Shown in pieces: positions 7,843 to 14,798 of a stretch of DNA of 16,067 nucleotides. The first letter of the stretch is position 1. Each line of letters opens with the position of its first letter. A program made the translations under genes and the position numbers. The notes beneath the pieces were generated by a model. The model was given only the letters and a program-made list of their open reading frames with translations. It had not been told where the DNA came from and did not search any database. Origin of the DNA: Bryobacterales bacterium (GTDB taxonomy: Bacteria > Acidobacteriota > Terriglobia > Bryobacterales > Bryobacteraceae); contig JADYZL010000084.1 in the NCBI GenBank assembly GCA_020853155.1, positions 1 to 16,067 on the forward strand, in the 5' to 3' direction.

Positions 7843-9903
7843 TCAAGCTTTCAGTTCGCTCAGGTTCGCGTTCTCTCCCATGCCGAGTTGCGCCTGCCAG
7901 TGAGCAAGGGCCTCTTGGGCGACGGCCCGCACGTGGACAAAATCGTCCACGCCGAGTTGCTTGAGCGTTTCGATGGATTCCTTGGGGAAGCCGGCGACGA
8001 CGATCTTCCCTTGAGGGATGGCCGCCCGCAGCTGGGGGCACGCCTCCCGCGCCAGCTCGACATACTCTTCGTCGGAACTGCAGAGGACGACGATGTCGCT
8101 CTTGGCGGCTACCGCCGCGGCGACGGCTTCCTCCACGGAAGCGAAGCCCAGGTTATCGCCGATGCTGAAACCGGCGCAGCCGAAGAAGTTGGCGACAAAC
8201 GCGGCGCGGGCCTGCCGCATCGCCACGTTGCCCATCTTGAAGAGGAAGACCGTGGGGGCCGAGCCGGAATCCCGCTCGACGGTCTCCGTGAGCAAGCGGA
8301 GCCGCTCATAGGGTTCGGCGGCTCTTGCGATCGCGATGGGTTGAGCGATCAGGCGGTCTCGTCCGGAGAGCGCTTCGAGCGCATCGTTCAATACGCTGCC
8401 CGCGGTGAAGGCGGAGGAGAGGGAGGCCAGGATCGAATCCTGCGCGAGTTCGAAGGGTTTCTCATGGGGCAGATACTCGCTGATGAGCGCATCCACATCC
8501 ACTTTTGGGAGAGCCTTCTCCGTGAGGTTCGGATACTGGTTCACGCCGAGCAGCACTTGCTTGCGGCTAGCCACCGCTTGCTTTCTCGATTCGGCCACGC
8601 GGCCCAGTTCGCCCTTAAGGAAGCCGTTGGCCGCGGCCGAGAGAAATCCGCCCATGCCCTCCACGCGCTGGAAGAGCGCCCAAGCCGCCGAGGCGAGGGA
8701 ATCGGTGAGCGTCTCGAAGAGGTACGAGCCCGCCGCGGGGTCGGCCACCTTGTCGAGGTAGGCTTCGTGCTTCAGCACCAGTTGGATGTTGCGGGAGAGG
8801 CGCAGACTGTGGTCGTCCGGAGCGCGGAAGGTTGCATCGAAGGGGGAGACGAGAATTGCATCCGCTCCTCCGATGGCCGCCGCCATGGCCTCCGTGGTGG
8901 CCCGCAAGAGATTCGTGTGGGGGTCGTAGAGGGACTTGTTGAAATCGGCGGTGCGGGCCAGGATGGAGACCGGCGGAACGGTTTCTCCTTCATTCAAGTA
9001 TGCGCCCGCGACGCGGCTAATCAACAACCTTGCGGCACGCAGTTTCGCGATCTCCATGAAGTAGGTGGAGCCGATGGCGAAGCCGATCCGCATGTGGGGT
9101 AGAACCGCGGCGGGGGCCTGCCCATGGGCTGCCAGACCGCTGAGGTATTCGGCGGCCGCGGAGAGTGTGAACGCAATCTCCTGCACTGCGCTGCCGCCGG
9201 CTTCCAGCAATGGCGCGGCTTGGACGGAGATCGCACGGAATCCAGGCATGGTGGATTGCACCGTGCCGAGCACATTCGCCAGCTCAAAGAAAAGCTGCTC
9301 GCGGGAGCCGGCAATCTCGCCCTGGGTGGCGAGAACGCTCAGCGGATCGTAATCCACCGAGCCTTGAATGTCGCCCGGGTCGGCTTTGCCTGCCTCAAGC
9401 GCGGCAAGAAAGTTCGCAAGAACCGGGAGAGCGTTGGCTCCGGCGCGAAAGTGAAAACCGGCGTTGTAGAGCGGGAGATCGCGGATGAGCGTGCGCATCT
9501 GGCTGAGCGTCTGCAGGTTCACGCCGCGCACGCCCGTGGGAACCGCTTCCGTGCGAAAACACACGCCGTCCGCACCGCCGTCGAGCGCCTGCCGCGCCGC
9601 GCGGTTCGCTTCCGCCGCATCGGGGTTCAGGATCTCCTGCAGGATCGTCCAGGCGTTGCCGCTCGCCGAATGTCCGCGATGCCATGGCGCCTGGCCCGGG
9701 GCCGATTCGAGATAGGCGAGATCTTCGAGGGTGTCTTCGCGGTAATAGGGCTGAACGGCGAGATCTTCATAGGTCCGCCAAAGCAGCTTCCGGTCAAAAT
9801 CGGCGCCCTTCAAATCCGCATCCACGGCGGCCCGCCATGCCGCGTTGGAGACGGGGGGGAATTCCTCGCGCAAGTTCAGGTCCGTGCTCTTTTGATCGCT
9901 CAT
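7843..9903 (-). CDS. mutA: Methylmalonyl-CoA mutase, small (structural) subunit
   Basis: A 686-residue homologue of the large subunit with the same barrel (about 25-510) and a degenerate C-terminal cobalamin-like domain. Where the catalytic subunit has DGHDRG, this protein has NVAMRQ after KMG (about 556-564). The cobalt-ligating histidine is therefore missing, and it should not bind B12. That is the normal state of the MutA partner in heterodimeric mutases such as that of Propionibacterium, where the small subunit stabilises the large one. The N-terminus (LWRTYEDLAVQPYYREDTLEDL) is typical. The start is ATG at 9903; a purine-rich stretch lies 12 or more bases upstream, so the ribosome site is weak. 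It lies 46 bp after the epimerase gene and 22 bp before mutB, in the same transcript. Confidence 0.94.
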   Translation of the reverse strand: MSDQKSTDLNLREEFPPVSNAAWRAAVDADLKGADFDRKLLWRTYEDLAVQPYYREDTLEDLAYLESAPGQAPWHRGHSASGNAWTILQEILNPDAAEANRAARQALDGGADGVCFRTEAVPTGVRGVNLQTLSQMRTLIRDLPLYNAGFHFRAGANALPVLANFLAALEAGKADPGDIQGSVDYDPLSVLATQGEIAGSREQLFFELANVLGTVQSTMPGFRAISVQAAPLLEAGGSAVQEIAFTLSAAAEYLSGLAAHGQAPAAVLPHMRIGFAIGSTYFMEIAKLRAARLLISRVAGAYLNEGETVPPVSILARTADFNKSLYDPHTNLLRATTEAMAAAIGGADAILVSPFDATFRAPDDHSLRLSRNIQLVLKHEAYLDKVADPAAGSYLFETLTDSLASAAWALFQRVEGMGGFLSAAANGFLKGELGRVAESRKQAVASRKQVLLGVNQYPNLTEKALPKVDVDALISEYLPHEKPFELAQDSILASLSSAFTAGSVLNDALEALSGRDRLIAQPIAIARAAEPYERLRLLTETVERDSGSAPTVFLFKMGNVAMRQARAAFVANFFGCAGFSIGDNLGFASVEEAVAAAVAAKSDIVVLCSSDEEYVELAREACPQLRAAIPQGKIVVAGFPKESIETLKQLGVDDFVHVRAVAQEALAHWQAQLGMGENANLSELKA

Positions 9904-9949
9904 CGTGTACGCTCGCTTTCCTTGGCTTTCCGTGTGTGGGCGGTTGCGT

Positions 9950-10444
9950 TTAGCTTGCCGCGTCCGCGGGATCTTCCACGCATTCGAACAGGACGCCGAA
10001 GGGATTTTCGTCGCGCGATTTCGGATGCAGGAAGAAGACGGTAGTCCCGCGGGAACCCGGCCGTGGCGCGGCGTCGATGATGCGGAAGCCGTTCGCCTTC
10101 AGGTAGTCGAATGCCGATTGCGCGCTTCTCACCCGGAAGGCGACGTGCGCCATGCCGCCGCGTCCTCCGGCCTTGTCGATTGCTTTCTGGACGGGGGAAT
10201 CCTCCGTCAGGGGTTCTAGGAGCTGAATCAGGTTCCGGCTATCGCCAATCTGCAGCAAGGATTCGCGGACCTGGTCGCCCCCATAGACCTCCTCGCGGTG
10301 CAACTCCCGGAAGCCGAGCATCTTGTAGGCGTTCACCTGCGCATCGAGCTGGCCGCGCGGCACGGAGATCGCCACGTGATCCACGAACAGAAATCCCGGC
10401 ACTTCGAGCAGTGCCTGATCGAAAGAAGTATCGCTATGAGACAT
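9950..10444 (-). CDS. mce: Methylmalonyl-CoA epimerase (glyoxalase/VOC superfamily)
   Basis: A 164-residue protein of the vicinal-oxygen-chelate fold made of two paired beta-alpha-beta-beta-beta units. The four expected metal ligands can be placed by alignment to the Propionibacterium enzyme: His23 in VDHVAI, Gln74 in IQLLEP, His100 in MAHVAF and Glu154 in FECVE. It converts the (S)-methylmalonyl-CoA made by propionyl-CoA carboxylase into the (R) form used by the mutase, or the reverse, so its place between the carboxyltransferase and mutase genes is exactly on pathway. Two adjacent ATGs exist at 10447 and 10444. GGAG at 10452-10455 is four and seven bases away respectively, so I take 10444; the difference is one residue. 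The open frame extends further upstream to 10618 but there it overlaps the end of the carboxyltransferase gene and does not look like coding sequence. Confidence 0.92.
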   Translation of the reverse strand: MSHSDTSFDQALLEVPGFLFVDHVAISVPRGQLDAQVNAYKMLGFRELHREEVYGGDQVRESLLQIGDSRNLIQLLEPLTEDSPVQKAIDKAGGRGGMAHVAFRVRSAQSAFDYLKANGFRIIDAAPRPGSRGTTVFFLHPKSRDENPFGVLFECVEDPADAAS

Positions 10445-10514
10445 CATTTCACTCCAAAAATAATGTGTTGCCGCATCCGGATCTCCCGCTGTGCCGCGAG
10501 CGGCGGCCCGAGCC

Positions 10515-12059
10515 CTAGAGCGGGATGAGCCCGTGCTTCTTGGGCGGGCGCAGTTCGCGCTTGGTGTGCAACGCTTCGAGGCCCATCGCCAGGTATCGGC
10601 GCGTTTCGGCGGGCTCAATCACATCGTCCACCAGGCGGCGGCCCGCAGCTACGTATGGGTTCGCAAAGGTGTTGCGGTATTCTTCGATCAACTCCCTGCG
10701 CTTGGCCGCTTTATCCGGAGCAGCGTCGATCTCCTTGCGGAAGACCACGTCGGCCGCGCCTTCCGCGCCCATGACGGCGATCTCCGCCGTGGGCCAGGCG
10801 AAGGAACGATCGGCCCCGAGGTCTTTGCCGCACATCGCCAGATACGCGCCGCCGTAAGCTTTGCGCAGAATGATCGTGATCTTGGGCACCGTGGCCGCGG
10901 AATAAGCGAACAGCATCTTCGCGCCGTGGCGGATAATGCCGCCGTACTCTTGCGCGACGCCGGGCAGAAAGCCGGGCACGTCCACGAAGGTCACGAGTGG
11001 GATATTGAACGCATTGCAAAAGCGGATGAACCGGGCGGCTTTATCCGAGGCGTTGATATCGAGGGAACCGGCGAGCACCGCGGGTTGGTTGCCGATCACG
11101 CCGATCGAGCGGCCCAGGACCCGCGCGAAGCCGACCACGATGTTCTTCGCATACTCGGACTGTACTTCGAGAAAGTCCTGATCGTCCACGACGCGGAGGA
11201 TGATCTCACGCATGTCGTAGGGAACCTTGGCTTCCTCGGGGATGATCGTGTTCAGGGATTCGTCCGGGCTGACCTCGCCCGAATGGTGGAGTCGCGGCGG
11301 ATCTTCCATGTTGTTCGAGGGGAGGAAGCTGAGCAGCTTGCGGCAGATTTGGGTGGCATCGACATCGTCCTCCGCGATGAAATGCACCACGCCCGATTGC
11401 GCCATCTGCGCGCCGGGGCCGCCCAGTTGCTCCGCCGTCACGACTTCGCCGGTAACCTGCTTCACGACCGATGGGCCGGTGATGAACATGTTGGCGTACT
11501 TGGCCTGAATGATGAAATCGGTGAGCGCGGGGCTGTAGGCGGCCCCGCCGGCGCAAGGCCCGCAAATGAGCGAGACTTGCGGGACCACGCCCGAAAGCCG
11601 CACGTTGTTGTAGAAGACACGGCCGTAGCCGGATAGGCTGTCAATGCCCTCCTGGATGCGGGCGCCGCCGGAATCGTTGATGAACACGAACGGGGTGCCG
11701 GTGTGCATGGAGGATTCCATCATCTGCACGATTTTGTCCGAGTGGACTTCGCCCGCCGAGCCGCCGCTTACGGTGAAATCCTGGCTGGCCAGATGGATCA
11801 ACCGCCCGTCCACGGAGGCGGAGCCGGTGACCACGCCATCGGCGGGAAGTTCCTTGCCCGCCATTCCAAAGAACGCCGCGCGATGCTGTGCGAAGAGGCC
11901 GGTCTCCTGAAAGGTGTCGGGATCCACCAGAAGGTCCACCCGCTCACGGGCGCTCAACTTACCGGCTTCATGCTGCTTCTCAATGCGGGCTTTCCCCCCG
12001 CCCAGCCGGAGTTGCTCCCGCTTCGCTATCAGTTCCGCGATCTTGTCTTGCATCGGCAT
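10515..12059 (-). CDS. Acyl-CoA carboxyltransferase (propionyl-CoA carboxylase beta / methylmalonyl-CoA decarboxylase alpha type)
   Basis: A 514-residue biotin-dependent carboxyltransferase with two crotonase-like halves. Family marks are KLSARERVDLLVDP (34-47), SGGARIQEG (130-138), the two oxyanion-hole glycine pairs GGAA (171-174) and GGAY (403-406), and a C-terminal PPKKHGLIPL. It carries out the carboxyl-biotin half reaction on propionyl-CoA or methylmalonyl-CoA. The position ahead of epimerase and mutase favours propionyl/methylmalonyl-CoA over acetyl-CoA. PccB and MmdA cannot be told apart by sequence alone. No biotin carboxylase, biotin carrier or membrane decarboxylase subunit is in the window, so its partners must be encoded elsewhere. 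The ATG at 12059 has AAGGGGAG nine bases upstream; the second ATG at 12053 is too far from it. It is the first gene of the operon, with 70 bp to the epimerase gene. Confidence 0.9.
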   Translation of the reverse strand: MPMQDKIAELIAKREQLRLGGGKARIEKQHEAGKLSARERVDLLVDPDTFQETGLFAQHRAAFFGMAGKELPADGVVTGSASVDGRLIHLASQDFTVSGGSAGEVHSDKIVQMMESSMHTGTPFVFINDSGGARIQEGIDSLSGYGRVFYNNVRLSGVVPQVSLICGPCAGGAAYSPALTDFIIQAKYANMFITGPSVVKQVTGEVVTAEQLGGPGAQMAQSGVVHFIAEDDVDATQICRKLLSFLPSNNMEDPPRLHHSGEVSPDESLNTIIPEEAKVPYDMREIILRVVDDQDFLEVQSEYAKNIVVGFARVLGRSIGVIGNQPAVLAGSLDINASDKAARFIRFCNAFNIPLVTFVDVPGFLPGVAQEYGGIIRHGAKMLFAYSAATVPKITIILRKAYGGAYLAMCGKDLGADRSFAWPTAEIAVMGAEGAADVVFRKEIDAAPDKAAKRRELIEEYRNTFANPYVAAGRRLVDDVIEPAETRRYLAMGLEALHTKRELRPPKKHGLIPL

Positions 12060-12068
12060 CGTTGTTCG

Positions 12069-12076
12069 CTCCCCTT
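12069..12076 (-). promoter_or_regulatory. Ribosome-binding site of the carboxyltransferase gene
   Basis: AAGGGGAG on the minus strand lies nine bases before the ATG at 12059. It supports that start over the longer open frame beginning at 12098 and over the internal ATG at 12053. Confidence 0.65.
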
Positions 12077-12109
12077 GGGCGCTGAAATCGGACCTCACGT
12101 TCCAGTTTC

Positions 12110-12195
12110 CGATCTTTTTGTCTTGTTTTCAATCAATACTTCTTAATAAAGAAAGGCGGATCTTGCAACGTGCAGAAACGAAAGGAGATTTTTGT
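12110..12195 (-). promoter_or_regulatory. AT-rich leader, likely promoter zone of the methylmalonyl-CoA operon
   Basis: This is the most AT-rich stretch in the window and lies 50-135 bp before the first gene of the minus-strand operon. The best sigma70-like pair I can find on the minus strand is TTGCAA, 17 bases, TAAGAA, which is weak. No cobalamin riboswitch motifs are seen here on the minus strand, although the operon needs B12. The rest of 12060-12277 holds no gene or RNA that I can recognise. Confidence 0.3.
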
Positions 12196-12277
12196 GTGAT
12201 TTTCAGAGCGCCGCCGTGAGGCGCAGCGGATTGGAGACAAGGGAGCGGGGCGGAATTTTCGCGGCGGCCGCGTCGAA

Positions 12278-12307
12278 TTGACCTTCCTCGCCCGCATTCG
12301 CTATGGT
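12278..12307 (+). promoter_or_regulatory. Sigma70-like promoter of the lysine operon
   Basis: TTGACC at 12278-12283 (five of six consensus -35 bases) is followed after 18 bases by TATGGT at 12302-12307 (four of six -10 bases). Transcription would begin near 12313-12316, just ahead of the first paired base of the riboswitch at 12319. That spacing is what a riboswitch-controlled promoter should show. Confidence 0.6.
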
Positions 12308-12318
12308 GAAAGAGAACG

Positions 12319-12552
12319 CTGGTAGAGGCGCGGCAGTCATGAGTACGCCGGCGCGGGCCGAACGGAGTTCGGCAACCATCCTCCATGGTGCGCGGCGAAA
12401 AGGGACTGGAGCACCCGAAAGGGGCCGGGGCGAATGCTCCCCGCCGAAGCGGTTTTGCCGGGAGCGGGGCACGCCGTTGGTGTACCGGGTTAAATCCCGG
12501 CCACTGTCACCTTGTCGAGGAACCGAAAGGACTCGGGGTGGAGCGCTATCGG
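12319..12552 (+). ncRNA. Lysine riboswitch (L box)
   Basis: The conserved core motifs occur in the correct order: GGTAGAGGCGC (12321-12331), GAGTA (12341-12345), GAAAAGG (12397-12403), CCGAAAGGGG (12415-12424), CGCCGAAG (12442-12449), CCACTGTCAC (12501-12510) and the closing GGAGCGCTATC (12540-12550). P1 pairs 12319-12325 with 12546-12552, with G-T wobbles. P4 is CCGGG/CCCGG at 12485-12489 and 12496-12500. P5 pairs CACC (12508-12511) with GGTG (12537-12540), extended by CGAG/CTCG. P3 and its loop lie at about 12450-12478. The known ligand of this RNA class is L-lysine, and the genes that follow are asd, an aspartokinase and a hydrolase, which fits. At about 234 nt it is longer than the usual 175-190 nt because of extra hairpins in the P2 region. 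No T-tract follows, so control is probably translational. Confidence 0.95.
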
Positions 12553-12605
12553 GCTGTGTCGTGACCGGGGTGTTCAGGCCCCTGCTCCCGCGCCCTCCCG
12601 TAAGC

Positions 12606-12626
12606 CCTTCGCCTCCCGCTCGAAGG
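12606..12626 (+). promoter_or_regulatory. Ribosome-site-masking hairpin (riboswitch expression platform)
   Basis: CCTTCG at 12606-12611 pairs perfectly with CGAAGG at 12621-12626 across a nine-base loop. The 3' strand contains GAAGG, the only Shine-Dalgarno-like sequence before the ATG at 12629 (two bases away, closer than usual). GGGCT at 12551-12555, directly after P1, can pair with AGCCC at 12603-12607, which overlaps the masking strand and could act as an anti-sequester. The pairing is visible; the switching mechanism is inference. Confidence 0.5.
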
Positions 12627-12628
12627 CC

Positions 12629-13657
12629 ATGCATCTATTCGAACTGACACGCCGTCTGGTGGATATCGAATCCATTACTCCCAACGAGAGGGAGGTGGGC
12701 CATTTTCTGCTGGGCTATCTCGAGGAGTTTGCGCAGCGGACGGGAGGCCGAGTGGAGCGGATGGATGTGAGCGCGGAACCGGAGCGCTTCAACCTTTTCG
12801 TGACCTGGGGAGAGCCCACGGTTACGCTCTCCACGCATCTCGACACGGTGCCGCCGTTCATTCCTTCGAGTGAGGATGAGCAGCATATTTACGGGCGAGG
12901 CGCGTGCGACGTAAAGGGGCTGATCGCGGCGATGATTTCCGCGGCGGATCTCTTGCTCAAGGACAACGTGCGGAATTTCGCGCTGCTGTTCGTGGTGGGG
13001 GAAGAGCGCAATAGCGCGGGCGCGCTGCATGCGGCGGAGAATCCGCGCGGCAGCCGGTTCCTGATCAACGGTGAGCCCACGGAGAACAAGCTGGCGCTTG
13101 GCTCGAAGGGCGCGTACCGTTTTGTGCTGCGGGCCAAGGGGCGGATGGCGCATTCGGCGTATCCGGAGTACGGCGAATCCGCGATCATCAAACTGCTGAA
13201 TGCCTTGCAGCGGCTGCGCGGGATGGAATATCCCGTGGACCCGGTGCTGGGCTCTTCCACAACCAATATCGGGGTGATTCGCGGCGGCCGCGCGCCGAAC
13301 GTGATTCCCGACGAAGCCGAAGCCGAGATCTTCGTAAGACTGGTGGACGACGGCGCTGCCGTCCGGCACGCAATTCAGGAAGCGATGCGCTACCAGGTGG
13401 AGATCGAGGAAGTGCTTTGCATTCCCGCGGTGCATCTCGAAAAGCTTCCCGGCTTCAAGACCACCGTAGTTTCCTACACCACCGACATCCCGGCCTTCGG
13501 CGGGGCGTGGGGAAAACCGTATCTGATCGGCCCGGGCTCGATTCTGGTGGCGCACACCGAGGACGAGCGCATCCCGAAGAAGGAACTTCTGGAGGCTCCG
13601 GAGATCTACGCGAAAATCGTGCGCCAGTTGCTGACGACCGGAGAGAGCGGCGCCTGA
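12629..13657 (+). CDS. M20-family zinc metallohydrolase, likely amino-acid deacylase of lysine biosynthesis
   Basis: A 342-residue M20 family hydrolase (ArgE/DapE/CPG2 group). Catalytic-site residues are in order: His70 and Asp72 in STHLDT, the bridging Asp94 in GRGACDVKG, the catalytic pair Glu125-Glu126 in VGEER, Glu149 in NGEPTE, and His309 in VAHTEDERI. The insert dimerisation domain (about 160-270) carries GRMAHSAYPE with the lid histidine His175. Family members remove succinyl or acetyl groups from DAP or ornithine, or cleave peptides. The lysine riboswitch ahead of it and asd plus aspartokinase behind it suggest a lysine/DAP-pathway deacylase such as succinyl- or acetyl-DAP deacylase. 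The sequence does not prove the substrate, so I give no symbol. The protein is shorter than E. coli DapE (375). The frame is open back to 12512, but that part is riboswitch. The ATG at 12629 gives the usual M20 N-terminus. Confidence 0.85.
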   Translation: MHLFELTRRLVDIESITPNEREVGHFLLGYLEEFAQRTGGRVERMDVSAEPERFNLFVTWGEPTVTLSTHLDTVPPFIPSSEDEQHIYGRGACDVKGLIAAMISAADLLLKDNVRNFALLFVVGEERNSAGALHAAENPRGSRFLINGEPTENKLALGSKGAYRFVLRAKGRMAHSAYPEYGESAIIKLLNALQRLRGMEYPVDPVLGSSTTNIGVIRGGRAPNVIPDEAEAEIFVRLVDDGAAVRHAIQEAMRYQVEIEEVLCIPAVHLEKLPGFKTTVVSYTTDIPAFGGAWGKPYLIGPGSILVAHTEDERIPKKELLEAPEIYAKIVRQLLTTGESGA

Positions 13658-13745
13658 GAAAGACCCTTTCTTGACGCGCCTTCGCGCCGCCGGGCGAGCG
13701 CTCAACCGCGACGGGCCGGCGAGTTCAACCCAATGGAAAGACATC

Positions 13746-14798
13746 ATGGAAAAGCGAATTGATGTGGGAGTGCTGGGGGCCACGGGGATGGTGGGCCAGC
13801 AGTTTATCCGTCTGCTGGAGAATCATCCCTGGTTCCGGCTGACGTGGCTGGGCGCGAGCGACCGCTCCGCCGGCAAGCGATATAAAGAGGCGACGAACTG
13901 GCGGCTCGATGGAGAGATGCCCGCGGGCGTGGCCGACTTGCCAGTGCATGAATGCAAGCCGGGCGATGCGCCGCCGATCGTGTTCTCCGCCACGGACGCC
14001 TCCGTGGCCACGGAGATCGAGCAAGCGTTCGCGAATGCGGGCCACTGGGTGATTTCGAATTCGCGCAACCACCGCATGGATCTGGATGTGCCGCTGCTGG
14101 TGGCCGAGATCAACGCGGAACACCTGCGCGTGCTGCCCACGCAGCAACGGTTGCGCGGGTGGACGGGCGGGATCGTCACGAATCCGAACTGTTCGACCAT
14201 CGGCCTGGTGATGGGGCTTGCCCCGCTGCGCCAGTTCGGCATCCGCAAAGTGGTGGTGGCGACGATGCAGGCGGTCTCAGGCGCGGGTTACCCCGGCGTT
14301 CCCTCGATGGATATCCTCGGCAACGTGGTGCCCTACATCGGCGGCGAGGAAGAGAAGATGCAGACGGAGACGCAGAAGATCCTCGGCAACTTTGACGCCG
14401 ACCGGATCGCGCCGATGGGCGCGAACGTGAGCGCGCATTGCAACCGAGTGCCCGCGATCGATGGCCATACGGTGGTGGCGAGCGTGGAACTGGAGACGAA
14501 GCCGGGCGTGGAGGGTCTGAAGAAGGCGATGGCGGAATTCGCCGGCCGGCCGCAGGAATTAAAACTGCCGTTCGCGCCGGAGCGACCGCTGGTGGTTACC
14601 GACGCGCCAGACCGTCCGCAGACGCGGCGCGACGCGCTGGCGGGCAACGGCATGACGGTGACGGTGGGTCGCGTGCGTGAGTGTACAGTGTTCGATTATA
14701 AGTTCACGGCGCTGGTCCACAATACGATCCGCGGCGCGGCGGGCGCGGCGATTCTCAACGCGGAACTGCTGCTGGAAGAGGGGTACGTGCAGCGATGA
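13746..14798 (+). CDS. asd: Aspartate-semialdehyde dehydrogenase, archaeal/fungal type
   Basis: A 350-residue NADP-dependent enzyme that reduces beta-aspartyl phosphate to aspartate semialdehyde, the second step of lysine, threonine, methionine and DAP synthesis. The nucleotide-binding loop GATGMVGQ is at 11-18. The catalytic cysteine is Cys149 in TNPNCSTIG and the catalytic histidine is likely His241 in AIDGHT. The segment QAVSGAGYPGVPSMDILGNV (175-194), followed by PYIGGEEEKM, is close to yeast Hom2 and archaeal enzymes, not to the E. coli or Gram-positive types. The ATG at 13746 has GGAAAG five bases upstream. The frame is open to 13671, but that stretch is the 88-bp gap after the M20 gene. 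Its stop codon overlaps the aspartokinase start by ATGA, pointing to translational coupling. Confidence 0.95.
   Translation: MEKRIDVGVLGATGMVGQQFIRLLENHPWFRLTWLGASDRSAGKRYKEATNWRLDGEMPAGVADLPVHECKPGDAPPIVFSATDASVATEIEQAFANAGHWVISNSRNHRMDLDVPLLVAEINAEHLRVLPTQQRLRGWTGGIVTNPNCSTIGLVMGLAPLRQFGIRKVVVATMQAVSGAGYPGVPSMDILGNVVPYIGGEEEKMQTETQKILGNFDADRIAPMGANVSAHCNRVPAIDGHTVVASVELETKPGVEGLKKAMAEFAGRPQELKLPFAPERPLVVTDAPDRPQTRRDALAGNGMTVTVGRVRECTVFDYKFTALVHNTIRGAAGAAILNAELLLEEGYVQR

Noticed and set aside
10445..10618. Longer epimerase reaching back to 10618
   Set aside because: It overlaps the 3' end of the carboxyltransferase gene, and the extra N-terminus is Arg/Ala-rich. The ATG pair at 10444/10447 has a proper ribosome site.
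12485..12512. tRNA-like T-arm (GGGTTAAATCCC)
   Set aside because: No acceptor stem, D-arm or anticodon arm surrounds it. It is the P4 hairpin of the riboswitch.
12481..12515. Cobalamin riboswitch, suggested by GCCACTGTC and the B12-dependent operon nearby
   Set aside because: The B12-box is missing, the motif lies on the plus strand pointing away from the mutase operon, and the whole set of lysine-riboswitch core motifs fits instead.
12512..12628. Upstream start of the M20 protein at 12512
   Set aside because: This stretch is the 3' part of the riboswitch and its expression platform. The added residues have no family counterpart.
13658..13745. Terminator or separate promoter between the M20 gene and asd
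   Set aside because: No stem with a T-tract is seen, and a lone TTGACG without a good -10 is not enough. The genes are best read as one operon.
12635..13783. 382-codon minus-strand frame opposite the M20 gene
   Set aside because: Arg/His-rich shadow translation. The plus strand shows all M20 catalytic motifs.
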